A model generated the notes under the pieces. The model saw only the letters and a list, made by a program, of their open reading frames with translations. It was not told the origin of the DNA and did no database searches. A stretch of 7,569 nt of DNA from an uncultured Bacilli bacterium (GTDB lineage: Bacteria > Bacillota_I > Bacilli_A > RF39 > UBA660). Positions 1 to 5,770 of the stretch are shown here, one piece after another. The stretch spans positions 1 to 7,569 of the forward strand of contig CAKPAT010000059.1 of NCBI GenBank assembly GCA_934133155.1, in the 5' to 3' direction. Numbering within the stretch: the first letter of the stretch is position 1; every line of letters starts with the position of its first letter. The translations under genes and the position numbers were made by a program.

Positions 1-51
1 ATAACAGGCAGTCCATGGGGCAGTAATGCGACTATAAACTGGATAGGGTAG
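1..51 (+). CDS. C-terminal fragment of an upstream gene (unidentified)
   Basis: Frame 1 is open from the first base to a TAG at 49-51 and reads ITGSPWGSNATINWIG. The other two forward frames carry stops early (TAA at 2-4 and TAA at 24-26). A terminator hairpin starts inside the stop codon, which is the arrangement expected at a real gene end and is the main support. Sixteen residues are too few to assign a family, so no function is proposed. It could be chance. Confidence 0.4.
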   Translation: MTGSPWGSNATINWIG

Positions 52-86
52 CAGGCAGAATTTAATATACATCTGCCTGCTTTCTT
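50..86 (+). terminator. Intrinsic terminator of the upstream gene
   Basis: A perfect 10-bp stem, AGCAGGCAGA (50-59) with TCTGCCTGCT (72-81), encloses a 12-base A/T loop and is followed by a short T-rich tail (TTTCTT, 81-86). The stem has six G-C pairs. It overlaps the TAG at 49-51, so it would end the message of the upstream fragment and insulate the tRNA promoter. The T run is interrupted by one C, so efficiency is uncertain. Confidence 0.75.
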
Positions 87-130
87 AAATTGAAGAAAAA
101 AATTTTTATAGCTAAATCGAAAAAACACAC

Positions 131-159
131 TTGAAATATAAATATAAATTTGCTATAAT
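131..159 (+). promoter_or_regulatory. Promoter of the tRNA-Met gene
   Basis: The -35 box TTGAAA (131-136) and the consensus -10 box TATAAT (154-159) are separated by 17 bases. An extended -10 TGC lies directly before the -10 box (151-153). Transcription would start near 166, leaving a leader of about 7 bases before the mature tRNA at 173. This is the best promoter match in the window, as expected for a stable RNA. Confidence 0.85.
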
Positions 160-172
160 GTTTTTGTTGCAT

Positions 173-249
173 GGCGAGATAGCTCAGTTGGCTAGAGCAT
201 GCGGTTCATACCCGCAGGGTCGAGGGTTCGAATCCCCCTCTCGCTACCA
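173..249 (+). tRNA. tRNA-Met (CAU), probably elongator type
   Basis: The sequence folds into a 77-base cloverleaf. Acceptor 173-179 pairs with 239-245, ending in a G-U pair at 1-72. The D stem is 182-185/195-198, the anticodon stem 200-204/212-216, the variable loop 217-221 and the T stem 222-226/234-238. Discriminator A246 and an encoded CCA (247-249) complete it. The seven-base anticodon loop TTCATAC gives CAU at 207-209. The anticodon-arm sequence GGTTCATACCC and the 3' end CGCTACCA resemble the Bacillus elongator tRNA-Met as I remember it. An initiator would show three G-C pairs at the base of the anticodon stem and a mismatched first pair. CAU could also mark tRNA-Ile2, which TilS converts to read AUA, but this body looks less like it. 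The T stem has one A-C mismatch (A223/C237). Confidence 0.93.
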
Positions 250-276
250 ATTTGAAATTAATTATTTTATATAGAG

Positions 277-309
277 AAAAAGGCTAATTCATTATGAGTT
301 AGCCTTTTT
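277..309 (+). terminator. Intrinsic terminator after the tRNA
   Basis: A 15-bp stem (277-291 with 295-309) contains one G-U pair (T288/G298) and has a TTA loop. It begins with five A and ends in TTTTT, with GGCTAA/TTAGCC at its core. The A run opposite the T run means it could also stop transcription on the minus strand, although no minus-strand gene is seen nearby. Confidence 0.9.
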
Positions 310-485
310 CATGTTTTCAACGTAACATAATTTGTAATTTTTTTCAAACTATTGACTCTATCTATAAAACATGTATATTTCATATTGAAACGTGCCCAGA
401 AAACTTTAGAAGTTCTAGGACTTTTTCATGTAAAATATATAATCTGCAAACATTTTGTAAAAAAAACTTTTTGCCATTCAATAAA
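310..485. other. A/T-rich intergenic stretch without a recognised gene
   Basis: No open frame with a ribosome binding site and no riboswitch or T-box signature is visible. Weak signals are present: TTGACT (352-357) with TATATT (374-379) at 16-base spacing, a weak hairpin at 408-425 ending in T residues, and a TATAAT at 438-443 without a good -35 box. In A/T-rich DNA such matches are expected by chance. The functional promoter for the next gene lies immediately downstream. Confidence 0.5.
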
Positions 486-514
486 TTGAAAAAGGCTTAA
501 TTTTATGTTAGAAT
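486..514 (+). promoter_or_regulatory. Promoter of the acyl-CoA synthetase gene
   Basis: The -35 box TTGAAA (486-491) and the -10 box TAGAAT (509-514) have 17-base spacing, with an extended -10 TGT at 506-508. The predicted start near 521 gives a leader of about 24 bases containing AAGGAG (532-537), seven bases before ATG 545. A start near 521 leaves only about six bases before ATG 527, which also supports 545 as the start codon. A short inverted repeat (477-490) covers part of the -35 box. Confidence 0.75.
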
Positions 515-531
515 ACAGTTAGAAAAATGGT

Positions 532-537
532 AAGGAG
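532..537 (+). promoter_or_regulatory. Ribosome binding site deciding the ATG 545 start
   Basis: AAGGAG lies seven bases upstream of ATG 545. The in-frame ATG at 527 lies before this site and has no ribosome binding site of its own, so its six extra codons are rejected. Confidence 0.85.
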
Positions 538-544
538 AATTAAT

Positions 545-2377
545 ATGACAAAAGAAGATTTATTTAAATTAAAAGAAGATATTTCTAAATTAAATCATGA
601 TGAAGAAATAGAAAGAGATTTATACTTAAAAAGGCTTGCCACAGGCGAAATAGCTGGGCCTTCAGTAGGATACCTCAGCATAGATAAACCATGGTTAAGA
701 TACTATGAAGAATACAAAATAAAAAAAGATATACCTAAAATGAGTTTATATAGTTATTTATATGAGCAAAATAAGGATTATTTAGGAAGAAATGCTTTAA
801 GCTATTTTGGTAAAAAAATAACCTTTCAAGAACTTTTTGATAAAATAAATGAAACTGCCAAAGCGTTAAAAGCTATGGGAGTAAAAGAAAATGAAATAGT
901 TACGATTTCTATGCCAAACACCCCAGAGGCTGTATATTTGCTATACGCTATAAGCAAAATAGGTGCAGTAGCGAATATGGTAGACCCTAGAACAAGCACC
1001 GAAGGTATAGAAAGGTATATTGACGAAACTGGAACTGATAAAGTTATTATTATAGATACCCATTATGAGAAAATAAAACCATTAATAGAAAGAAAAATAA
1101 ATAAAGTTGTTGCAGTATCACCTACGGAAACATTTGCATTAAAACCAAATGATTATCACGAAAAACATACTGAAAGTTGGGGAGAATTTATTCAAAAAGG
1201 TAGAGATTATAAAGGAATAGTAGAAGCTGAATACGAAGAAAATAGACCCACAATTATCGAGCATACTGGTGGAACAACAGGTCTACCTAAAAGCGTTCTT
1301 CTTACGAATGAAAACATTAATGCCGTTGTTCTCCAAAGCGTATACACTGGAATAGATATGCAAAGACAGCATAATTGGCTAGATATTATGCCTACGTTTA
1401 TCGCATATGGAGTTGCAACAGGACTGCATCTACCACTTACTATTGGTATGGAAGTTATCCTAATTCCTGCATTTGATCCTCAAAAATTTGATGACCTATT
1501 AGTAGAAAATAGACCAATTCACATGGTTGGTGTACCATCATATTGGGGGACTATTGTAAAAAGTGAAAAATTAAAAAATGAAGATTTATCTTACATAATA
1601 GCACCTACCGTAGGCGGAGATGCGATGGATGTAAGTTTAGAAGAAGAAGCTAATGAATTTTTAAAAAAACATAACTGCACCTCAAAAATTGTCAAAGGGT
1701 ATGGCATGACAGAAGTTGCTGGAGCGGTAGTTGGAACAGTTGACGAAAATAATGAAATTGGTAGTGTAGGTATACCTTTTGTTAAAGAAACGTTGGCAAT
1801 TTTTGAACCAGGAACTGAAGAAGAACTAGGTTACAGAGAAAATGGTGAAATATGTATAACAGGGCCTAACACCATGCTTGGGTATTTTCAAAATCAAAAA
1901 GCTACAGACGCTGTTCTAAAAAGACATGCTGACGGCAAAATATGGGTTCATACAGGAGATATTGGTTATATGAATGAAAATGGCAGTATCTTCCTAGTCG
2001 ACCGTTTAAAAAGAATGATGATTAGATATGATGGTTTCAAAATATTTCCATCATTAATTGAAAAAGTTATTGAAAAAAATGAATCAATAGAAGCATGCAA
2101 AGTGGTTGCCATAGCAGATGAAGAGCATAGGCAAGGAAAACTTCCTAAAGTTCACGTTGTTTTAAAAGAAGAATATAAAGGCAAAGAAGCACAAATAAGA
2201 GAAGAATTAGAAAAATTATGTGAAGAATGCTTGCCAGAATATTGCCAGCCTGCTGATTATAAATTTAGAGAAAATCTTCCTCTAACACCAGTTGGAAAAA
2301 TAGACTATCTAGCACTAGAAAAAGAAGACGAAGACATTCAAAATAAAAAATCTAACAAAGTTTTAATAAAAAAGTGA
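545..2377 (+). CDS. Acyl-CoA synthetase-like AMP-binding (adenylate-forming) enzyme
   Basis: The product is a cytoplasmic protein of 610 residues in the class I adenylate-forming superfamily. These enzymes activate a carboxylate with ATP to an acyl-AMP and usually pass it to coenzyme A. Family motifs are present in order: the Thr/Gly-rich phosphate loop HTGGTTGLPKS (240-250), GYGMTE (385-390), HTGD with ribose-binding D472, the DRLKR hinge (486-490), GFKIFP (497-502) and the C-terminal TPVGK with the expected catalytic Lys K585. About 60 residues precede the usual core and contain GPSVGYLSIDKPWLRYYEEY (38-57), which I take as a subfamily-specific leader segment. There is no carrier-protein or condensation domain, so it is not a complete NRPS module. 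Substrate specificity cannot be read; medium or long fatty acids are a guess. It has its own promoter. Its TGA stop lies within a hairpin before the sensor gene. Confidence 0.9.
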   Translation: MTKEDLFKLKEDISKLNHDEEIERDLYLKRLATGEIAGPSVGYLSIDKPWLRYYEEYKIKKDIPKMSLYSYLYEQNKDYLGRNALSYFGKKITFQELFDKINETAKALKAMGVKENEIVTISMPNTPEAVYLLYAISKIGAVANMVDPRTSTEGIERYIDETGTDKVIIIDTHYEKIKPLIERKINKVVAVSPTETFALKPNDYHEKHTESWGEFIQKGRDYKGIVEAEYEENRPTIIEHTGGTTGLPKSVLLTNENINAVVLQSVYTGIDMQRQHNWLDIMPTFIAYGVATGLHLPLTIGMEVILIPAFDPQKFDDLLVENRPIHMVGVPSYWGTIVKSEKLKNEDLSYIIAPTVGGDAMDVSLEEEANEFLKKHNCTSKIVKGYGMTEVAGAVVGTVDENNEIGSVGIPFVKETLAIFEPGTEEELGYRENGEICITGPNTMLGYFQNQKATDAVLKRHADGKIWVHTGDIGYMNENGSIFLVDRLKRMMIRYDGFKIFPSLIEKVIEKNESIEACKVVAIADEEHRQGKLPKVHVVLKEEYKGKEAQIREELEKLCEECLPEYCQPADYKFRENLPLTPVGKIDYLALEKEDEDIQNKKSNKVLIKK

Positions 2378-2404
2378 AGGTGAGAAAGAAAAACTCACTT
2401 TTTT
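2368..2404 (+). terminator. Candidate terminator overlapping the synthetase stop codon
   Basis: AAAAAAGTGA (2368-2377) is exactly complementary to TCACTTTTTT (2395-2404), and the second arm ends in six T. A competing hairpin pairs GTGAG (2380-2384) with CTCAC (2394-2398) around a nine-base A-rich loop and can extend to 2377/2401 with one G-U pair. Both use the same T run. G-C content is low, so some readthrough into the next gene is likely. Confidence 0.5.
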
Positions 2405-2405
2405 G

Positions 2406-2414
2406 TGGTATAAT
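2406..2414 (+). promoter_or_regulatory. Extended -10 promoter of the sensor-kinase-like gene
   Basis: TGGTATAAT is a perfect extended -10 element, immediately after the terminator T run. No convincing -35 box lies 16-18 bases upstream, where the sequence is A-rich. Transcription would start near 2420, about 17 bases before ATG 2437, leaving just enough leader for GGAG (2426-2429). Confidence 0.6.
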
Positions 2415-2425
2415 TTCTTTAGAAT

Positions 2426-2429
2426 GGAG
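2426..2429 (+). promoter_or_regulatory. Ribosome binding site deciding the ATG 2437 start
   Basis: GGAG lies seven bases before ATG 2437. The longer in-frame GTG at 2374 has no ribosome binding site and would place the hairpin and the TATAAT inside coding sequence. ATG 2437 also puts the first membrane segment at the very N-terminus, as expected. Confidence 0.75.
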
Positions 2430-2436
2430 TGGACGT

Positions 2437-4260
2437 ATGATAATAGGAATGTCTTTTATCGCGTGTTCATTTATATACACGCTTTTACTTTGTATAGTAA
2501 ATTTTTCTAAAAAAAGAATAAACACCATAGAAACTCAAATATATAACAAATTACTTTTATTAAATTTAATAGGCCTTGCGTTAGAATTTTTATGTTGCCT
2601 GACAGTAAAAAACATGGATCAAGTGCCAGTGCTTAACATTGCCGTAAATAGATTATATTTGATATATTTTGCCTCATTTATTACACTTTTTACCTTATAT
2701 ATTTATATTGTGTGTAATAAAGCAAGTGTACTGAATAGTGGAAGTGCCTTGAAACTGACAAAGAAAGAAAAAAGAATTACTGTATTTGCATATGCTATTT
2801 TACTTGCCGGTGTAATTATTCTGCCTTTAAATTATCACAGTGATCCCAATGCGGTTTACTCATATGGCCCTGCAGCCGACATTTTATCTTTGTTTTGCAG
2901 TATATATATGCTAATGGACTTTATCTCAATTGGTAAAAATATCAAAAAATTAAATAAAAAGAAACTAATTCCTATGTTTGCCTTACTAGTATGTTTCGTC
3001 TTTGCATTCATAATAAGAAATATAAATCCAGGAATAATATTAATTACATGTTCTTTTGCCCTAGTTACCGCTATTATGTATTTCACTATTGAAAATCCCG
3101 ATATTCAGCTTTTATCCGAACTTTACAAAAACAAAAAATTAATTGAAAGATCAAATGAAGACACATCGAACTTCTTATTTAAAATGACTCAAGACATCAA
3201 AAAGCCGGTTAAAGATATGCTGGCCTTAAGCAAAGATTTAATAAAAGAAAATGATGCAGAAAACATGAAAGAAATTGCTAAAGATATTAATAACAAAAGT
3301 AAAGAGTTAGACTTTGCAATTAATGACATATTAGATGTGTCTTTAATGGATACTAAAAGAATTAAAATATATGATAGCCGTTATAATGTTTTAAATGTTT
3401 TCAAAGAAATAAAATATCGTATGGAAAGCGAAATGCCAAAAAACGTAGAATTTGAATTTGAAACAGGTAAAAACCTTCCAGATTATTTATACGGCGACGC
3501 CATAAAATTGAAACAAGTTCTGAATTCTATTTTAAATAATGCCATCAAAAATACCGTATCTGGTTACATCAGTATGGATGTAAGTGCCATATCCAAATAT
3601 GGAGTATGTAGACTTATAATCACCATATCTGATACTGGAAAAGGCATGGATATAGAAGAAATAAACGACATATTAAGTTTAAAAATAGAAGACTTACAAA
3701 AAATCGATTTAAGAAATAGTGATGGAAAAATATTAAATCTTAAAGCTGTAAAAAAACTTCTTTCCCTGTTAGGTGGAAACCTAATGCTCAAAAGTGATGA
3801 AAAAGGAACTGTTGTAACTGTCGTTTTAGAGCAAAAAATAGTTGAAAATGAAGAAAAAGCCATTACAAAAAAACTTGATACTTATGAGCAAACGTTATAT
3901 AATAATAAACGCATTATGGTTGTTGATGACGATGCCAAAGAATTAACCGCCATCACAAACAAATTAGAAAAATTAGGCGCCAGCGTAAGCGGTTCGTTAT
4001 TTGGTAAAGACTGTATTGAAAAAATCGCATCTAAAATAAAATATAATTTAATAATATTAGATGACGAAACATCAACTTACAGTGCCTATGACGTTTTAAA
4101 AGAACTTAAGAAAAATGAAAAATTTTCTACACCAGTAGTTGTCATGATAGACGATAAAAAAGCCTTTATTAGACTGCACTACTTGCAAGACGGCTTCGCT
4201 GATTGCATAATGAAATCAAAATTAGAATCAGAAATTGAAAGGATAATGAAAAGATTTTAA
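2437..4260 (+). CDS. Hybrid histidine-kinase-like membrane protein lacking the phosphoacceptor His
   Basis: The product is 607 residues. About seven hydrophobic segments (near 2-22, 39-57, 72-93, 114-132, 146-165, 178-193 and 199-217) form a membrane sensor resembling the 7TM regions of some histidine kinases. A dimerisation/H-box-like helix follows, in which FLFKMTQDIKKP (246-257) stands where FLANMSHEIRTP-type sequence is usual; Q252 (codon CAA) replaces the phosphorylated His and K256 replaces the usual Thr/Asn. The ATPase part keeps an N box (NNAIKNT, 367-373) and G1 (SDTGKGM, 398-404), but the Gly-rich G2 lid is replaced by DGKILNL (429-435). A receiver domain (about 491-607) keeps the acidic cluster D497-D499, phosphoacceptor D542 and K593, but has I571 at the conserved Thr/Ser. 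No DNA-binding domain is present. I infer a pseudokinase whose receiver may be served by another kinase. The stop codon lies in an A/T hairpin ahead of murD. Confidence 0.85.
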   Translation: MIIGMSFIACSFIYTLLLCIVNFSKKRINTIETQIYNKLLLLNLIGLALEFLCCLTVKNMDQVPVLNIAVNRLYLIYFASFITLFTLYIYIVCNKASVLNSGSALKLTKKEKRITVFAYAILLAGVIILPLNYHSDPNAVYSYGPAADILSLFCSIYMLMDFISIGKNIKKLNKKKLIPMFALLVCFVFAFIIRNINPGIILITCSFALVTAIMYFTIENPDIQLLSELYKNKKLIERSNEDTSNFLFKMTQDIKKPVKDMLALSKDLIKENDAENMKEIAKDINNKSKELDFAINDILDVSLMDTKRIKIYDSRYNVLNVFKEIKYRMESEMPKNVEFEFETGKNLPDYLYGDAIKLKQVLNSILNNAIKNTVSGYISMDVSAISKYGVCRLIITISDTGKGMDIEEINDILSLKIEDLQKIDLRNSDGKILNLKAVKKLLSLLGGNLMLKSDEKGTVVTVVLEQKIVENEEKAITKKLDTYEQTLYNNKRIMVVDDDAKELTAITNKLEKLGASVSGSLFGKDCIEKIASKIKYNLIILDDETSTYSAYDVLKELKKNEKFSTPVVVMIDDKKAFIRLHYLQDGFADCIMKSKLESEIERIMKRF

Positions 4261-4277
4261 ATATTTAAAATCTTTTT
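4249..4277 (+). terminator. A/T-only-loop hairpin with T run at the sensor gene end
   Basis: AAAAGATTTTAA (4249-4260) pairs perfectly with TTAAAATCTTTT (4265-4276) around ATAT and is followed by T4277. It contains the TAA stop codon (4258-4260). Only one of the twelve pairs is G-C, so it may be a weak terminator or a 3' end stabiliser that lets transcription continue into murD. Confidence 0.45.
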
Positions 4278-4283
4278 GAATGT

Positions 4284-4289
4284 GGTGAT
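4284..4289 (+). promoter_or_regulatory. murD: Ribosome binding site deciding the ATG 4294 start of murD
   Basis: GGTGAT matches the 3' part of the consensus AAGGAGGTGAT, and its register places the anti-SD pairing at normal distance from ATG 4294. Upstream in-frame TTG 4276 and GTG 4282/4285 lack such a site, and TTG 4276 falls in the hairpin tail. No convincing separate murD promoter was found, so readthrough from the sensor gene is likely. Confidence 0.7.
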
Positions 4290-4293
4290 AAAA

Positions 4294-5607
4294 ATGTTTG
4301 AAAATAAAAAAATCTTTGTCTTAGGAATGGGCAAAAGTGGCGTATCTGTAGCAAGATTACTTTCTAAAAAAAATGAAGTATTAATAACCGATGTAAAAGA
4401 AGACGAGCACATAAAAGAACTAGAAAACATAGGTGTTAAAGTTGTAATAACAAATAACCAAGAAGAATTATTAGATGAAACTTATGATTATGTTATTAAA
4501 AATCCAGGAATAAGACTTGATAACAAAACAGTTTTAAAAGCCGAAAAACTAAATATACCAGTACTTACCGAACTAGAAGTAGGATATAGATACCTAAAAA
4601 ATGTTCAAATAATTGGTATAACCGGATCAAACGGTAAAACAACAACAACAACACTAATCTATGAAATGCTTAAAAAAGCGTCACTTCCTGTGCATCTAGC
4701 TGGTAATATTGGTTATCCATTATGTGACCAAATAGATGAAATAAAAGAAGGGGATATACTTGTTATAGAAATATCTAGTCACCAATTGGTAAACCTAGAT
4801 AAATTAAAAACCGATGTAAGCGTACTTACCAATTTATGTGAAGTTCACTTAGATCATTTTGGGACATACGAAAACTATAAAAAAGTTAAATTAAGTATCT
4901 TTAAAAATAATACATCGAGTGACATAGCTGTATTAAATAAAGGCGATTTAGAAGTTTATCAAAGAACGCTAAACTTGCCTTGTAAAAAACTATACTTCTC
5001 TTCTAAAGATAAAGCCGATATATACATAGATGGTGGTAACATAATCTATCAAGATAAGAAAATACCGCTTTCAGATATAAGAGTAAAAGGAGTCCACAAC
5101 TACGAAAACATCATGGCAGCCATACTCGCTGTAAGTAAATATAATGTGCCATTTGAAATTATCGAAGAAGTACTAAATAATTTTGCCGGAGTAGAGCACC
5201 GTATAGAATTCGTTAGAAAACTAAATAATCGTGAATTTTATAATGATTCCAAAGCAACCAACACACAGTCAACAATAACCGCTTTAAAATCATTTGAAAA
5301 TAATGTAGTCTTACTATTAGGTGGACTAGATAGAGGTCACTCATTTGCACCCTTAATCCCTTACTTAAAAAACGTTAAACACATCGTATGTTTCGGTCAA
5401 ACAAAAGATAGAATAAAAGATTTTGCCATTCAAAACCATGTTGATGTAACGTGTTTAGAAAATTTAAAAGAAGCCGTAAAAGCTGCTTATAACATATCAG
5501 AAGAAGGAGATACAATCCTGCTTTCACCAGCATGTGCCAGTTGGGACGAGTATCCAAACTACGAAAAAAGAGGCGAAGAATTTAAAAATATTGTAAATAG
5601 CCTATAA
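4294..5607 (+). CDS. murD: UDP-N-acetylmuramoyl-L-alanine--D-glutamate ligase MurD
   Basis: This cytoplasmic Mur ligase (EC 6.3.2.9) uses ATP to add D-Glu to UDP-MurNAc-L-Ala, the second amino-acid addition in peptidoglycan stem-peptide synthesis. At 437 residues it is close to the usual 440-450. The N-terminal nucleotide-fold domain starts LGMGKSG (10-16). The central ATPase domain has GSNGKTT (111-117), AGNIGYP (136-142), EISSHQL (159-165) and HLDHFGTYENYKKVK (185-199), where K199 matches the carbamylated Lys of MurD. VHNYEN (267-272) ends the central domain. The C-terminal domain has HRIEFV (302-307), NDSKATN (317-323), LLGGLDRG and SPACASWDEYPNYEKRG (411-427). All key motifs are intact, so the enzyme should be active. 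Other wall or division genes usually near murD (mraY, murG, ftsW) are not in this window; the flanking genes are unrelated, so the dcw cluster is dispersed here. Confidence 0.97.
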   Translation: MFENKKIFVLGMGKSGVSVARLLSKKNEVLITDVKEDEHIKELENIGVKVVITNNQEELLDETYDYVIKNPGIRLDNKTVLKAEKLNIPVLTELEVGYRYLKNVQIIGITGSNGKTTTTTLIYEMLKKASLPVHLAGNIGYPLCDQIDEIKEGDILVIEISSHQLVNLDKLKTDVSVLTNLCEVHLDHFGTYENYKKVKLSIFKNNTSSDIAVLNKGDLEVYQRTLNLPCKKLYFSSKDKADIYIDGGNIIYQDKKIPLSDIRVKGVHNYENIMAAILAVSKYNVPFEIIEEVLNNFAGVEHRIEFVRKLNNREFYNDSKATNTQSTITALKSFENNVVLLLGGLDRGHSFAPLIPYLKNVKHIVCFGQTKDRIKDFAIQNHVDVTCLENLKEAVKAAYNISEEGDTILLSPACASWDEYPNYEKRGEEFKNIVNSL

Positions 5608-5637
5608 AATTAAACATAAAATATTTGTTTTTAATCT
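5596..5637 (+). terminator. murD: Possible weak terminator after murD
   Basis: Downstream of and around the murD stop, an imperfect A/T pairing (ATTAAACA with TGTTTTTAAT, bulged) runs into TTTGTTTTT. No G-C-rich stem is present, and the T-rich part also overlaps a candidate -35 box. The call is tentative. Confidence 0.2.
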
Positions 5638-5652
5638 GAAATTTGTTATAAT
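5625..5652 (+). promoter_or_regulatory. Upstream promoter (P1) of the surface-protein gene
   Basis: The consensus -10 box TATAAT (5647-5652) has an extended TGT (5644-5646) and a poor -35 box TTGTTT (5625-5630) at 16 bases. The start would be near 5659, giving a leader of about 110 bases that includes the 13-codon ORF at 5714-5755. Confidence 0.55.
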
Positions 5653-5684
5653 TAAGCTGATATTTAAAGCGTTTTTGTGTGAAT

Positions 5685-5713
5685 TTGACAAATAAACAAA
5701 AAGGTGATATTAT
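5685..5713 (+). promoter_or_regulatory. Downstream promoter (P2) of the surface-protein gene
   Basis: A perfect -35 box TTGACA (5685-5690) and -10 box TATTAT (5708-5713) lie at the ideal 17-base spacing. The start would be near 5720, inside the short leader ORF, so a P2 transcript would carry the main ribosome binding site but not the leader start codon. Confidence 0.6.
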
Positions 5714-5755
5714 ATGCGCCATAAAAGACCACGAAGAATAACTTTAGCTTTATAG
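5714..5755 (+). CDS. Possible 13-residue leader peptide
   Basis: ATG 5714 is preceded by AAAAAGGTGAT (5698-5708), a good match to the Bacillota ribosome binding site, five bases before the start. The frame reads MRHKRPRRITLAL and ends at TAG 5753-5755, just before the AAGGAG of the next gene. The peptide is strongly basic, with six Arg/Lys in the first eight residues. It is in the same frame as the downstream gene, so it could be a leader peptide coupled to downstream translation, a regulatory ORF, or a remnant of a longer N-terminus cut by an amber codon. It could also be a chance ORF, because GGTGAT overlaps the P2 spacer. I recognise no family. Confidence 0.4.
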   Translation: MRHKRPRRITLAL

Positions 5756-5761
5756 AAGGAG
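5756..5761 (+). promoter_or_regulatory. Ribosome binding site of the surface-protein gene
   Basis: AAGGAG lies nine bases before ATG 5771. It follows the TAG of the leader ORF directly, so ribosomes finishing the leader would stop on or next to this site, which would allow translational coupling. Confidence 0.85.
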
Positions 5762-5770
5762 ATAATATTT

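Noticed and set aside
352..426. Small RNA gene (TTGACT/TATATT promoter plus hairpin at 408-425)
   Set aside because: Both elements are weak matches in A/T-rich DNA, the hairpin has few G-C pairs, and the implied transcript is only about 40 bases.
527..544. Six-codon longer start (ATG 527) for the synthetase
   Set aside because: AAGGAG sits downstream of it, seven bases before ATG 545, and the predicted transcript starts near 521, leaving no room for a ribosome binding site.
2374..2436. GTG start overlapping the synthetase stop codon
   Set aside because: It has no ribosome binding site, would make the TATAAT and hairpin part of the coding sequence, and gives a 21-residue tail unlike a membrane-protein N-terminus.
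4235..4265. A dedicated murD promoter (TTGAAA at 4235-4240)
   Set aside because: No good -10 box lies at 16-18 bases, and the best alternative matches are poor and fall inside the hairpin.
4276..4293. TTG or GTG starts upstream of murD ATG 4294
   Set aside because: GGTGAT fits ATG 4294, and MurD proteins typically begin just before the LGMGKSG motif, as from 4294.
5753..5770. Amber readthrough joining the leader ORF to the surface protein
   Set aside because: The frames match, but AAGGAG with ATG 5771 gives a complete normal start, and no readthrough signal or tRNA is visible.
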